Positions 1 through 5,785 are shown, numbered from the stretch's first letter. The stretch is 9,568 nt of DNA from Thermomicrobiales bacterium (GCA_020847015.1 JADLCW010000496.1:1-9568); one strand, 5' to 3'. Notes: a model not told the origin generated them from the sequence alone. Numbers and translations are program-made.

Positions 1-123
1 GAACTGCGCCGATGCGGCGAAGCAACCGTCCCCGCCGATCTCGACTATCTGCTGTGGAACCGCGGTCAAAGTCCCGCCTACAAGGCCCATCCCCGCCACC
101 GCACCCGCTCGGTGTTCTACTAA
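1..123 (+). CDS. Queuosine salvage (DUF2419/Qng1-like) protein, C-terminal fragment
   Basis: The first reading frame is open from the left edge to a TAA at 121-123 and gives 40 residues; the start lies outside the window. The visible tail has the order DYLLWNRGQ, then a short gap, then PRHRTRSVFY at the very C terminus. From memory, this is how proteins of the DUF2419 family end: an aromatic LW-x-x-GQ stretch followed by an HRTR-aromatic tail. Characterised members are queuosine-5'-phosphate N-glycosidases that release queuine for tRNA modification in the cytoplasm. The fragment is too short to show catalytic residues, so function is inferred from the tail alone. A hairpin directly follows the stop, and beyond it lies recombinase debris rather than an operon partner. 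Confidence 0.55.
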   Translation, partial: ELRRCGEATVPADLDYLLWNRGQSPAYKAHPRHRTRSVFY

Positions 124-147
124 CCGACGATCGGTTGATCTCGTCGG
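124..147 (+). terminator. Hairpin just after the DUF2419 stop codon
   Basis: CCGACGA (124-130) and TCGTCGG (141-147) are perfect 7-bp inverted arms around a 10-nt loop, starting at the base after the TAA stop. No T-run follows, so it would be a weak or factor-assisted terminator, or simply a 3' stabilising structure. Confidence 0.3.
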
Positions 148-178
148 TCCCGAATTGCGCGCAACCAGGATCCGGGGG

Positions 179-310
179 AGTCTGGAGCGACTCGGCCACG
201 GCACCGTGCAGATCGCGCTCGATCGCTATTCGCACGTTGCCGGCAATTTGCAGCGCGAGGCCGCCGCCGCGCTCGACGTCGTGTTGGGCGCACCTAATTG
301 CTCGCAATAA
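179..310 (+). pseudogene. Tyrosine recombinase/phage integrase remnant (C-terminal tail)
   Basis: Frame 2 encodes SLERLGHGTVQIALDRYSHV followed by a tail with QREAAAALDVVLG, ending in TAA at 308-310. In tyrosine recombinases, LGH carries the second conserved box-II histidine region and the Tyr of the YSHV-type motif is the nucleophile that bonds to DNA. The QREAA-x-x-LD tail is typical of integrase C termini. The upstream sequence in this frame (125-178) does not look like an integrase, and no start codon or arm-binding and catalytic-core domains are present. Only about 40 of the usual 300 or more residues survive, so it cannot be active. It lies 75 bp from the 3' end of the tRNA-Glu gene, a common integration site, which suggests the scar of a lost integrative element. 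Confidence 0.6.
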
Positions 311-348
311 TGTGTCAATGCGCGCCCGCGGCGCATAGCAGACGTGAG

Positions 349-372
349 AAACCCGCGCCGGGGCGCGGGTTT
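349..372 (-). terminator. Terminator hairpin downstream of tRNA-Glu
   Basis: Two 11-bp arms (AAACCCGCGCC and its exact complement) flank a 2-nt centre. In practice this is a 9-bp stem with a 6-nt loop. It begins 12 bp past the tRNA 3' end on the minus strand, and the stem closes with AAA/TTT. The T-tract is short (TTT then CTC), and the structure could also stop plus-strand readthrough from the recombinase remnant. Confidence 0.55.
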
Positions 373-384
373 GGGGAACGTGGG

Positions 385-458
385 TAGCGCATACGGGATT
401 CGAACCCGTGATCTCCGCCTTGAGAGGGCGGTGTCCTAGGCCGCTAGACGAATGCGCC
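385..458 (-). tRNA. tRNA-Glu (anticodon CTC)
   Basis: The minus strand folds into a complete cloverleaf. The 7-bp acceptor is GGCGCAT paired with ATGCGCT (one G-U at the end). The D arm begins TCGTCTAGCGGCCTA. The anticodon stem CCGCC/GGCGG encloses the loop CTCTCAA, with CTC at positions 34-36 reading GAG. The T arm is ACGGGTTCGAATCCCGT. A73 is followed by CCC, so CCA is not encoded and must be added after transcription. Promoter-like elements lie just upstream and a hairpin just downstream, so it appears to be its own transcription unit behind the cyclodeaminase gene. Confidence 0.95.
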
Positions 459-472
459 GCAGTCCGGGCCGA

Positions 473-502
473 AGGCTACCACGCAGCACTGCCGTGCGTC
501 AA
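473..502 (-). promoter_or_regulatory. Putative sigma-70-type promoter of tRNA-Glu
   Basis: On the minus strand, TTGACG (497-502) lies 18 bp from TAGCCT (473-478). The -35 matches consensus at 5 of 6 positions and the -10 at only 3 of 6. The predicted start falls a few bases before the mature tRNA 5' end at 458. The box also lies just past the cyclodeaminase stop codon at 540. Confidence 0.4.
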
Positions 503-539
503 GATTCGCGTTCGTTCGCGCCAATGCGCGGAATTGCGG

Positions 540-1202
540 TTAGCCGCGCTCGACCGACACCACCTCCACCCGATCCACGCTGGCACGAGCCCGCGTCTCC
601 AGCCGATCTGCCTCGACACGGAATTGACTTGCCAACTCCGCATCGTCCAACAATGCGGCGTTGGCGCGCAAATTGACCAGGGCCCCCTCCAGCGCGGTCG
701 CCAGCAACGCGGCTCCCAGTCGCGCGTCGGCCAGCACATAGCGGCTGCCCAGTCGGGCGACGGTTTCAAAAGCGATCAGCGCGCCGACGCAGGCTTCGGC
801 CAGGTCCCGCGGCACATCGCTGGCGGCCACCAGCGCCGCCTGCATGGCCCGCCGCCGCGCCGCCTTGGCGATCTCATCACTCTTGGGCAGCGCAGCCGCC
901 GCACGATAACCGCCATAGGCCGCTTCATCTTCAGCGGCCAGCGTCAGAAAGGTTGCCCGGGCCGCCGCGAGTCGGTCCCGTGCGGCGATCAGTTCGGCGG
1001 CCCCATCGGGCGGCAATTTGGCAAGGCCGGTCAGATTGCACACCATTTCGCCTAACCCCGCCCCAAGCGCGGCCGCGACGCCCGCCGCGCTCCCGCCGCC
1101 GGGTGTCGCCTGCCCCGCCGCCACGGCGGCCGCGTAGTCTCCGATCGTTCGCGCGGCGACCTCGCCCCCCCGTCCGGCCCCCTGCACGGATGACTCGCTC
1201 AT
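540..1202 (-). CDS. Cyclodeaminase/cyclohydrolase family protein (FTCD C-terminal-like)
   Basis: 220 residues, the usual length for stand-alone members. The family includes formimidoyl-tetrahydrofolate cyclodeaminase, which converts 5-formimino-THF to 5,10-methenyl-THF and ammonia, and methenyl-THF cyclohydrolase (FchA). Visible signatures in order: TPGGGSAAG at residues 33-41, followed by a helix with MVCNLTGL; DEAAYGGYRAAAALPK at 92-107; AASDVPRDLAEAC at 126-138; and a C-terminal helix pair from about 152 to 187 with the DARLGAALLATALEG and NLRANAALLDD stretches. The start ATG overlaps the stop of the upstream zinc-ribbon gene (ATGA), so translation is probably coupled. There is no histidine-degradation gene beside it and no fused formiminotransferase domain, so the natural folate substrate is not settled. 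Confidence 0.87.
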   Translation of the reverse strand: MSESSVQGAGRGGEVAARTIGDYAAAVAAGQATPGGGSAAGVAAALGAGLGEMVCNLTGLAKLPPDGAAELIAARDRLAAARATFLTLAAEDEAAYGGYRAAAALPKSDEIAKAARRRAMQAALVAASDVPRDLAEACVGALIAFETVARLGSRYVLADARLGAALLATALEGALVNLRANAALLDDAELASQFRVEADRLETRARASVDRVEVVSVERG

Positions 1203-1654
1203 TCAGCAAGCTCGGGCTCGGCAAACAACGCCGCCAACTCGTGCACGAACCGCTCCTCGTCGTCGAACTCGACCCGGTAGGCGGATTCATCGGCGCTGGG
1301 GGCCGGCGGCAGCACGAAGCGAACCCACCCTTCTTCCGCCCCGCGCGCGAGCAGGTCGGTTACGCGCGCTTCAAATCGATTGTAGGGCACATCTGGGGCG
1401 ATCACCCGGTAGTACTGCTCGCCCATGCCGTTGCGCGTCCAGATCAACCGGATCAGTTGGCGATGGCGGGAGCGCAGATCGGAAGCGGTCAGCTCGTTCG
1501 CCATGAATCCGCGCGCCAGCGCCTCGAACTTGCCCACGGGCCGGACGGCGCCCGCGCAAACCGGGCACGCCTCATCCGAGACTTCCTCGTGAGCGAACGA
1601 GCGCCGGCAGCGATCGCACCATAGATAGGTATTCGCGGAGGTTCGGCGAACCAT
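1199..1654 (-). CDS. Zinc-ribbon protein of unknown function
   Basis: 151 residues. An N-terminal treble of cysteine pairs, C13-x2-C16 and C30-x2-C33, forms a rubredoxin-like zinc ribbon (YLWCDRC ... ACPVCAG). The rest is mixed alpha/beta and acidic, with a conserved-looking central block (RLIWTRNGMGEQYYRVIAPDVPYNRF split across about 68-94) and no membrane segment. I do not recognise the family. A cytoplasmic nucleic-acid- or protein-binding role is only a guess from the ribbon. The start is supported by GGGAG six bases before the ATG. The stop overlaps the start of the cyclodeaminase gene by 4 bp, so the two proteins are made from one message, which ties this gene loosely to one-carbon metabolism. 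Confidence 0.75.
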   Translation of the reverse strand: MVRRTSANTYLWCDRCRRSFAHEEVSDEACPVCAGAVRPVGKFEALARGFMANELTASDLRSRHRQLIRLIWTRNGMGEQYYRVIAPDVPYNRFEARVTDLLARGAEEGWVRFVLPPAPSADESAYRVEFDDEERFVHELAALFAEPELAE

Positions 1655-1688
1655 GATTCGCTCCCGACGCGCTCACCAGATCGAACGT

Positions 1689-1716
1689 ACGAGGCGAGCC
1701 TGACGGCTCGCCTCGT
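1689..1716 (-). terminator. Strong hairpin ending the cytochrome operon
   Basis: ACGAGGCGAGCC (1689-1700) and GGCTCGCCTCGT (1705-1716) form a perfect 12-bp stem with a TGAC loop, 27 bp past the stop of the last cytochrome-operon gene. No T-run follows on either strand, so termination may be factor-dependent. It separates the cytochrome operon from the zinc-ribbon/cyclodeaminase pair, for which no clear promoter is visible. Confidence 0.5.
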
Positions 1717-1743
1717 GCATCGTCGATCCGCTTCCGAGCGCGT

Positions 1744-1947
1744 CTATTCGCGCATCCCCTTTGCTTCGTAGCGGTCGGCGGCTCCGCCGAGGGCGGTGTT
1801 CGCCGCTGGCGGCGCACCGCCCGCGCGGTCGGCCCAAACCTGAATGCGGTAGGTGAGCCAGATGCCGCCGAGCATCATGGCGACGGCGACGATGACTTCG
1901 ACCGTGTCCGAGAGATCTCCGAAGTTGGCGAGATTTTCGACGAGCAT
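1744..1947 (-). CDS. Small single-pass membrane protein at the end of the bc operon
   Basis: 67 residues with no recognised family. One hydrophobic helix spans roughly residues 17-33 (VEVIVAVAMMLGGIWLTY). It is preceded by an acidic N terminus and followed by a basic then Ala/Gly-rich tail (RIQVWADR...). The start is well supported: GGAGG lies five bases before the ATG, inside a 14-bp gap after the stop of the cytochrome c/cupredoxin gene, so the two are almost certainly co-transcribed. Its size and place recall the tiny accessory helices of b6f and bc1 complexes (Pet/Qcr small subunits), but no sequence match can be claimed. It may be a lineage-specific small subunit or assembly factor of the complex. 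Confidence 0.75.
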   Translation of the reverse strand: MLVENLANFGDLSDTVEVIVAVAMMLGGIWLTYRIQVWADRAGGAPPAANTALGGAADRYEAKGMRE

Positions 1948-1952
1948 CCCGA

Positions 1953-1957
1953 CCTCC
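1953..1957 (-). promoter_or_regulatory. Ribosome binding site of the small membrane protein
   Basis: GGAGG on the minus strand with a 5-nt spacer to the ATG at 1947. It fills the 14-bp gap after the preceding stop codon and makes this short gene credible. Confidence 0.7.
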
Positions 1958-1961
1958 GACG

Positions 1962-3497
1962 CTACTGGGCCGTCAGCGTGCCGACCATGCCCGCTTCCTT
2001 GTGACCGGGAACATTGCAGTAGTACTCGTACGTGCCGGCCGGGGCGTTGATGGAAGTCTGGACGTCGGTTTCGCCCGGAGCCTGATCGACACTCACCTTG
2101 AGTGCGTCAATGCTGAAAGTGTGCGGCGCGGCGCCCTCGTTCGGCAAATGGACCGTGACTTCCTGCCCGGCCGGGATCGTCAGTTCCTTGGGATCGAAAA
2201 AAATGTCGTGCGAGGTGACGGTGAATTCCTGCGCCGCGGTCGGAGCCGCAGCCTGCTCCGCTTCGGCGGCTCCCTCAGCCGGCGTGGCCGCCTCCGCGAC
2301 CGGAGCCGCCGCGCCTTCCTCGGCCGTCAATGTGCCGACCATCCCGGCTTCCTTGTGCCCGGGCACGTTGCAGTAGAAATCGTAGGTTCCCGGCGCGGCA
2401 TTGACTGTGGCCGTCAGATCCGTCTCGCCGGGAGCCTGGTCGACGCTGATCTGCAGCGCATCGATGCTGAAGTTGTGGGGCGCCGCTCCTTCGTTGGGCA
2501 GATGGAGCGTCACGTCCTGGTTTGCCGGGATCGTCAGGTCCTTCGGATCGAAATAAATATCGTGCGATGTCACGGTGAATTCCTGCGCCGCAGCTTGTCC
2601 GGCTTCCGTCGCGCCGCCCTCTGCAGGAGCGGCCGCAGCCGGAACCGCCGCGCCTTCCACCACCTTGAGCGTGCCGACCATGCCGGCTTCCTTGTGCCCA
2701 GGCACGTTGCAGTAGTACTCGTAATCGCCAGGGGCCGCGTTGATCGTCGTGCTCAGATCGGTTTCGCCCGGGGCCTGATCGACGCTGACTTTCAGCGCGT
2801 CGATGCTGAAGTTGTGGGGGGCGGCGCCTTCGTTGGGCAGATGGATGACGACATCCTGATTGGCCGGAATGGTCAGTTCCTTGGGATCGAAAAAGATGTC
2901 GTGCGAGGTGATCGTGAACTCGCCGGGAGCGGTCTGCGCGGCGGCAGGCGGAGTTTTTTCGGCTCCTCCGGCTGGCGCTGCCGCGGGCGGCGGCGTCGGG
3001 AACCCGCCATCGGCCTCGATGGTGGCGTTGTAGACCTGGTTCCAGTTGACATGCTGGATCATCAACGCCAGTTCGTTGACCTGCTCCTGATTGAGCAACG
3101 GACCACCCGGAGCGCCCGAACCGAACGCCGGCATCAGACCGCGCCCGTTGTTGAGCGTATTGACGATGAGATCGTGCCGCGCCTGGACGTCGGATGGATT
3201 CGTGCTCTGATTCCGCTCGGTGGCCGCCAACCCCGCTTCGGTGAAGCCGCCCAGCGGCAAACCGACGCGACCGGTGCCTTGCGCGCCCGGTTCCGTAAAC
3301 CCTTCGCCGGCCGGACCATGACAGACCACGCAGTTCTGGATATAGGTCTGCACGCCGCGCTCGATGGCGACCTGCTGCTGCGCGGCCGCTTCGGCTTCGC
3401 GCCGGTTCGGCTCATTCGCCAGGTACACGACGAGGAGCGTCGCCAGCGCCACAAGGCCGACGATCACCGTTGTCGCGAGCTTCTGGACCGCTCCCAC
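1962..3497 (-). CDS. Membrane-anchored cytochrome c fused to three tandem cupredoxin domains
   Basis: 511 residues starting at GTG (3497), with a G-rich ribosome-binding stretch about 9 bases upstream. Order of parts: a signal anchor (about 7-26); a class-I cytochrome c domain (about 44-152) with the haem site CVVCH at 56-60 and a probable axial Met122 in GLMPAFG; an Ala/Pro-rich linker (about 166-190); and three plastocyanin-like domains at about 193-280, 306-393 and 424-511. Each cupredoxin has a complete type-1 copper set: His228/Cys263/His268/Met273, His341/Cys376/His381/Met386 and His459/Cys494/His499/Met504, in the pattern APH(N/T)F ... YCNVPGHKEAGM. The domains are more than 80 percent identical by eye and are joined by Ala/Pro/Glu-rich linkers. 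It is the fourth gene of a bc-complex operon that has no separate cytochrome c1 or f. It is therefore inferred to accept electrons from the Rieske protein on the outer membrane face and pass them on. Confidence 0.92.
   Translation of the reverse strand: MGAVQKLATTVIVGLVALATLLVVYLANEPNRREAEAAAQQQVAIERGVQTYIQNCVVCHGPAGEGFTEPGAQGTGRVGLPLGGFTEAGLAATERNQSTNPSDVQARHDLIVNTLNNGRGLMPAFGSGAPGGPLLNQEQVNELALMIQHVNWNQVYNATIEADGGFPTPPPAAAPAGGAEKTPPAAAQTAPGEFTITSHDIFFDPKELTIPANQDVVIHLPNEGAAPHNFSIDALKVSVDQAPGETDLSTTINAAPGDYEYYCNVPGHKEAGMVGTLKVVEGAAVPAAAAPAEGGATEAGQAAAQEFTVTSHDIYFDPKDLTIPANQDVTLHLPNEGAAPHNFSIDALQISVDQAPGETDLTATVNAAPGTYDFYCNVPGHKEAGMVGTLTAEEGAAAPVAEAATPAEGAAEAEQAAAPTAAQEFTVTSHDIFFDPKELTIPAGQEVTVHLPNEGAAPHTFSIDALKVSVDQAPGETDVQTSINAPAGTYEYYCNVPGHKEAGMVGTLTAQ
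1965..2921 (-). repeat. Three tandem coding repeats (cupredoxin modules)
   Basis: Three diverged copies lie at 2658-2921, 2319-2582 and 1965-2228, with periods of 339 and 354 bp measured between equivalent copper ligands. Most substitutions seen between copies are silent or conservative. The segment encoding NEGAAPH and the segment encoding CNVPGHKEAGMVGTL are identical at protein level in all three. Linkers of 25-30 codons between copies are not conserved in sequence. This is internal gene duplication rather than a mobile repeat, and it is a likely site for unequal recombination. Confidence 0.9.
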
Positions 3498-3560
3498 GTT
3501 CGCAACCCCCAGTGGAACAGCGCGCTCCGCCCCCCGCGACTGCGCGCCCGCGGCAGTCAG

Positions 3561-4142
3561 CTAGGCGAGCTTGACCGTCTGGCTTGGATCGTATGACTCA
3601 CGCGTGTGAATTTCGCCGGTGTTGACCATCACGCTGCCGTCCGGTTCCACCGTCACCGTCATGTAGTCCATCGGTCGCGGCGCCGGACCGCCCGTGCGGT
3701 CCCCTTCATAGTCGTACATGCTGCCATGGCACGGGCACTGGAATGCGTGAGGGCTGTCGGCTGGACCGACATAAGGCACCGTGCAGCCGAGGTGCGGGCA
3801 CTTCGTGTACAGCGCCATCAACCCATCCGTGTTGTGGATCAGATAGAACTTGCCCGCCACATTGCGAAACGGCACACCGTCCACCGGCGGCACGTCATCG
3901 GCGGGCACGATCAGCTTGCTGCCGAAGGCGCCAGTTTTGTTCGGCCACATCAACCCGCCGAACCCGGCGGCGACGACAGCGAGCGTGGAGCCGACCGCGC
4001 CGAGCGTGGCGTTGCGAACGAATGTGCGCCGCTGCACCCGGTTGCTCATCGGGTCGCTGTGGAAGCGCCCCAGCACCCCCAGCACCACCGATGCGATCCA
4101 ACCGAATATCAGGCCGAACAGCGTTCGGACAATTCGAATCAT
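3561..4142 (-). CDS. Rieske [2Fe-2S] protein of the cytochrome bc complex
   Basis: 193 residues. The cluster-binding boxes are CPHLGC (115-120) and CPCHGS (136-141). Cys115, His117, Cys136 and His139 should bind the 2Fe-2S cluster, and Cys120-Cys138 should form the stabilising disulfide, as in high-potential Rieske proteins of bc1/b6f complexes. A twin-arginine motif (QRRTFVRN, 37-44) precedes a hydrophobic anchor at about 46-65, the usual Tat-exported Rieske layout. Unusually, a further hydrophobic segment (about 8-25) lies before the twin arginines. AGGA lies 8 bases before the ATG at 4142, while the internal Met32 codon lacks a ribosome site, so the longer form is favoured. It sits 34 bp after the subunit-IV gene. 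It moves electrons from quinol at the Qo site to the haem/copper carrier. Confidence 0.95.
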   Translation of the reverse strand: MIRIVRTLFGLIFGWIASVVLGVLGRFHSDPMSNRVQRRTFVRNATLGAVGSTLAVVAAGFGGLMWPNKTGAFGSKLIVPADDVPPVDGVPFRNVAGKFYLIHNTDGLMALYTKCPHLGCTVPYVGPADSPHAFQCPCHGSMYDYEGDRTGGPAPRPMDYMTVTVEPDGSVMVNTGEIHTRESYDPSQTVKLA

Positions 4143-4150
4143 CGTCTCTT

Positions 4151-4154
4151 TCCT
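4151..4154 (-). promoter_or_regulatory. Ribosome binding site favouring the long Rieske start
   Basis: AGGA on the minus strand, 8 nt before the ATG at 4142 and within the 34-bp gap. The alternative ATG at 4049, which would remove the extra N-terminal helix, has no comparable purine-rich site. Confidence 0.5.
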
Positions 4155-4176
4155 ACTCTACGCCGTCGGCCGCCGA

Positions 4177-4971
4177 TTAGTGACGAACGAGCGGAAGATT
4201 CCATGGCCAAGTCAGGTTCTGGCCCGGACCGCGGAATGACGTTCCGCTGACCGTGAGCACCACGTAGGAGACCACGAAGGCGGTGAACAGCGCGATGATC
4301 AACTCGCGCCGGGTCGGTCGGAAGATTCCCCGCACGATGGCGACGAAGATGCCGATCAGGATAGCAACCATCAAAAGCGGCAGCAATTGATTGTAGACGA
4401 TCTCCGGAGCGTCGAACTGGTTGCGCATCCAGGCGCCGACGCCGAACTGGGTGCGACCGGTTTGCTCGTCGGCGTAGATCATGATCGCCAGCAGCAGCCC
4501 GACGAACACGATGGTGAAGCCAATGATCCGGCGCCCCTTGGCTGAGGTGCCGAGAATGCCCACCCCCAGCGGGCTGCGATCGAAGTACGGAATCGCGGCG
4601 ATCGCCAGCAGCGCGATCGATGGGATCACCACGCCCGCGATGCCGGCATTCATATGCAGCAGCAGTTCCTGCAGATTCAGGAAGTACCACGGCGCCTTGG
4701 AGGGGTTGGGCGTCTGGTTCGGGTTGGCGTGATCCGTCAACGGAGCGTTGACCAACACCGACAACACCACCAGGATGAGCAAGAACACGGTGGCGGCCAC
4801 CGCCTCCACCACCACGAGGGACGGCCATACCATCACCTCGTCCTCGGCGAGGTCGGTCGGGCGCGCCATGGCCCGCCCGCGCACCAGCTCCAGGAGCCGT
4901 TGCCGTTTCGCCTCGTCGATGGTGTTGGACGGCACTTGCCCGCCCGGCGTTTGCTGTGCGATGTCCGCCAT
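4177..4971 (-). CDS. Cytochrome b C-terminal half (b6f subunit IV-like)
   Basis: 264 residues from the ATG at 4971, which follows a GGGGGA stretch. The frame stays open further upstream, but that part overlaps the cytochrome b gene and is not protein-like. A soluble N terminus of about 45 residues precedes five hydrophobic segments near 50-75, 109-128, 148-166, 193-214 and 224-242. That is one or two more than plant subunit IV, which has three. The Qo-site loop reads KAPWYFLNLQELLLH (92-106), so the canonical PEWY box is APWY here, without the Glu. The protein completes the quinol-oxidation pocket with the b6-like subunit encoded 74 bp upstream and contacts the Rieske protein encoded next. 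The split cytochrome b arrangement is like b6f and Gram-positive complexes. Confidence 0.92.
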   Translation of the reverse strand: MADIAQQTPGGQVPSNTIDEAKRQRLLELVRGRAMARPTDLAEDEVMVWPSLVVVEAVAATVFLLILVVLSVLVNAPLTDHANPNQTPNPSKAPWYFLNLQELLLHMNAGIAGVVIPSIALLAIAAIPYFDRSPLGVGILGTSAKGRRIIGFTIVFVGLLLAIMIYADEQTGRTQFGVGAWMRNQFDAPEIVYNQLLPLLMVAILIGIFVAIVRGIFRPTRRELIIALFTAFVVSYVVLTVSGTSFRGPGQNLTWPWNLPLVRH

Positions 4972-5045
4972 GTCGTCCCCCGACCGTTCGCGCGAGTCGC
5001 CCCGCGATGGTTGCGCGCATCCGAACCGCGCCGCCGCGCCGCCGA

Positions 5046-5774
5046 CTAGAGCGGCCCGGAGATGCCGCCGTCCTTGCGAATCCGCCAGAAGTGAACTGCC
5101 ATCAGCGTTGCGGCGACCAACGGCAGGAAGAGCACATGCAAGGTGTAGAAGCGGATCAGCGCCGACTGGCCGATTTCGAAGTCGCCGCGCAGGATCATGT
5201 TCACCTGGCTGCCGATCAGCGGCGTGGCGCCGCCGATCTCGGTGCCGACGGTGACCGCCCACAGCGCCAACTGGTCCCAAGGCAGCAGGTAGCCGGTGAA
5301 GGAGAGCAGGAATGTCACCACCAGCAAGAGCACGCCCACGACCCAGTTGAATTCACGCGGCGGCTTGTAGGAGCCGGTGTAGAACACCCGGCACATATGG
5401 AGGAACACGGCGATAACCATGCCCTGCGCCGACCATCGATGCATGTTGCGCATGAGCTGACCGAAGGTGACGCTGGACTCGATGTCCTTCATGCTCTGGT
5501 AGGCGAGATCAGATGAGGGGATGTAATAGAACATCAATAGCACGCCGGTGCCGACCAGCACGAGGAACATGAAAAACGACAACCCGCCGAGGCAGAAGGT
5601 GTAGGTCACCTTCGTGGCGTAGCGCTTGATCTTGACCGGGTGGATGTGGAGAAAGATGTTGCTGGCGATGATCAGCGCCTGGTTGCGCTGGGTGTCTGGA
5701 TATCCGTGTCGAACGAAGGAACGCCACAGCGCCGACCCGCTGATCTTGTCGGCCAGGGTTTGTTCCCGCCTCAT
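5046..5774 (-). CDS. Cytochrome b6-like subunit of a quinol:electron acceptor oxidoreductase
   Basis: 242 residues from the ATG at 5774. An in-frame ATG at 5795 would add 7 residues but lacks a ribosome site, whereas GGGAGG lies 5 bases before the chosen start. After a soluble N terminus of about 55 residues come four membrane helices (about 59-84, 114-133, 144-165, 210-230). Haem b ligands are His112/His126 in helix B and His213/His228 in helix D. The 14 residues between the latter pair are the b6-type spacing rather than the 13 of mitochondrial cytochrome b. Cys61 in TFCLGG aligns with the b6 cysteine that covalently holds the extra haem c(i) near the Qi site. LLPWDQ after helix C is also family-typical. 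First gene of the five-gene operon. Confidence 0.95.
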   Translation of the reverse strand: MRREQTLADKISGSALWRSFVRHGYPDTQRNQALIIASNIFLHIHPVKIKRYATKVTYTFCLGGLSFFMFLVLVGTGVLLMFYYIPSSDLAYQSMKDIESSVTFGQLMRNMHRWSAQGMVIAVFLHMCRVFYTGSYKPPREFNWVVGVLLLVVTFLLSFTGYLLPWDQLALWAVTVGTEIGGATPLIGSQVNMILRGDFEIGQSALIRFYTLHVLFLPLVAATLMAVHFWRIRKDGGISGPL

Positions 5775-5779
5775 GCCGT

Positions 5780-5785
5780 CCTCCC
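5780..5785 (-). promoter_or_regulatory. Ribosome binding site fixing the cytochrome b start
   Basis: GGGAGG on the minus strand with a 5-nt spacer to the ATG at 5774. This near-perfect site argues for the shorter N terminus over the ATG at 5795. Confidence 0.65.

Noticed and set aside
12..338. A 108-codon plus-strand frame across the left end
   Set aside because: It crosses the DUF2419 tail and the recombinase remnant in a third frame and has no recognisable pattern.
324..392. Possible attachment-site duplication of the tRNA-Glu 3' end
   Set aside because: Only GCGCATA (331-337) is shared with the tRNA 3' end. Seven bases in GC-rich DNA is too short to claim an att repeat.
1965..2921. CRISPR-like or mobile repeat array
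   Set aside because: The repeats are 264-bp coding modules that keep frame and copper ligands, with no short repeat/spacer structure or inverted ends.
2001..3596. A 531-codon open frame on the plus strand
   Set aside because: It is antisense to the cytochrome c/cupredoxin gene. Its internal repeats merely mirror the cupredoxin repeats on the true strand.
4972..5280. N-terminal extension of the subunit-IV gene back into cytochrome b
   Set aside because: This part of the frame overlaps the cytochrome b coding sequence and is Arg/His-rich. Protein similarity and a ribosome site both place the start at 4971.
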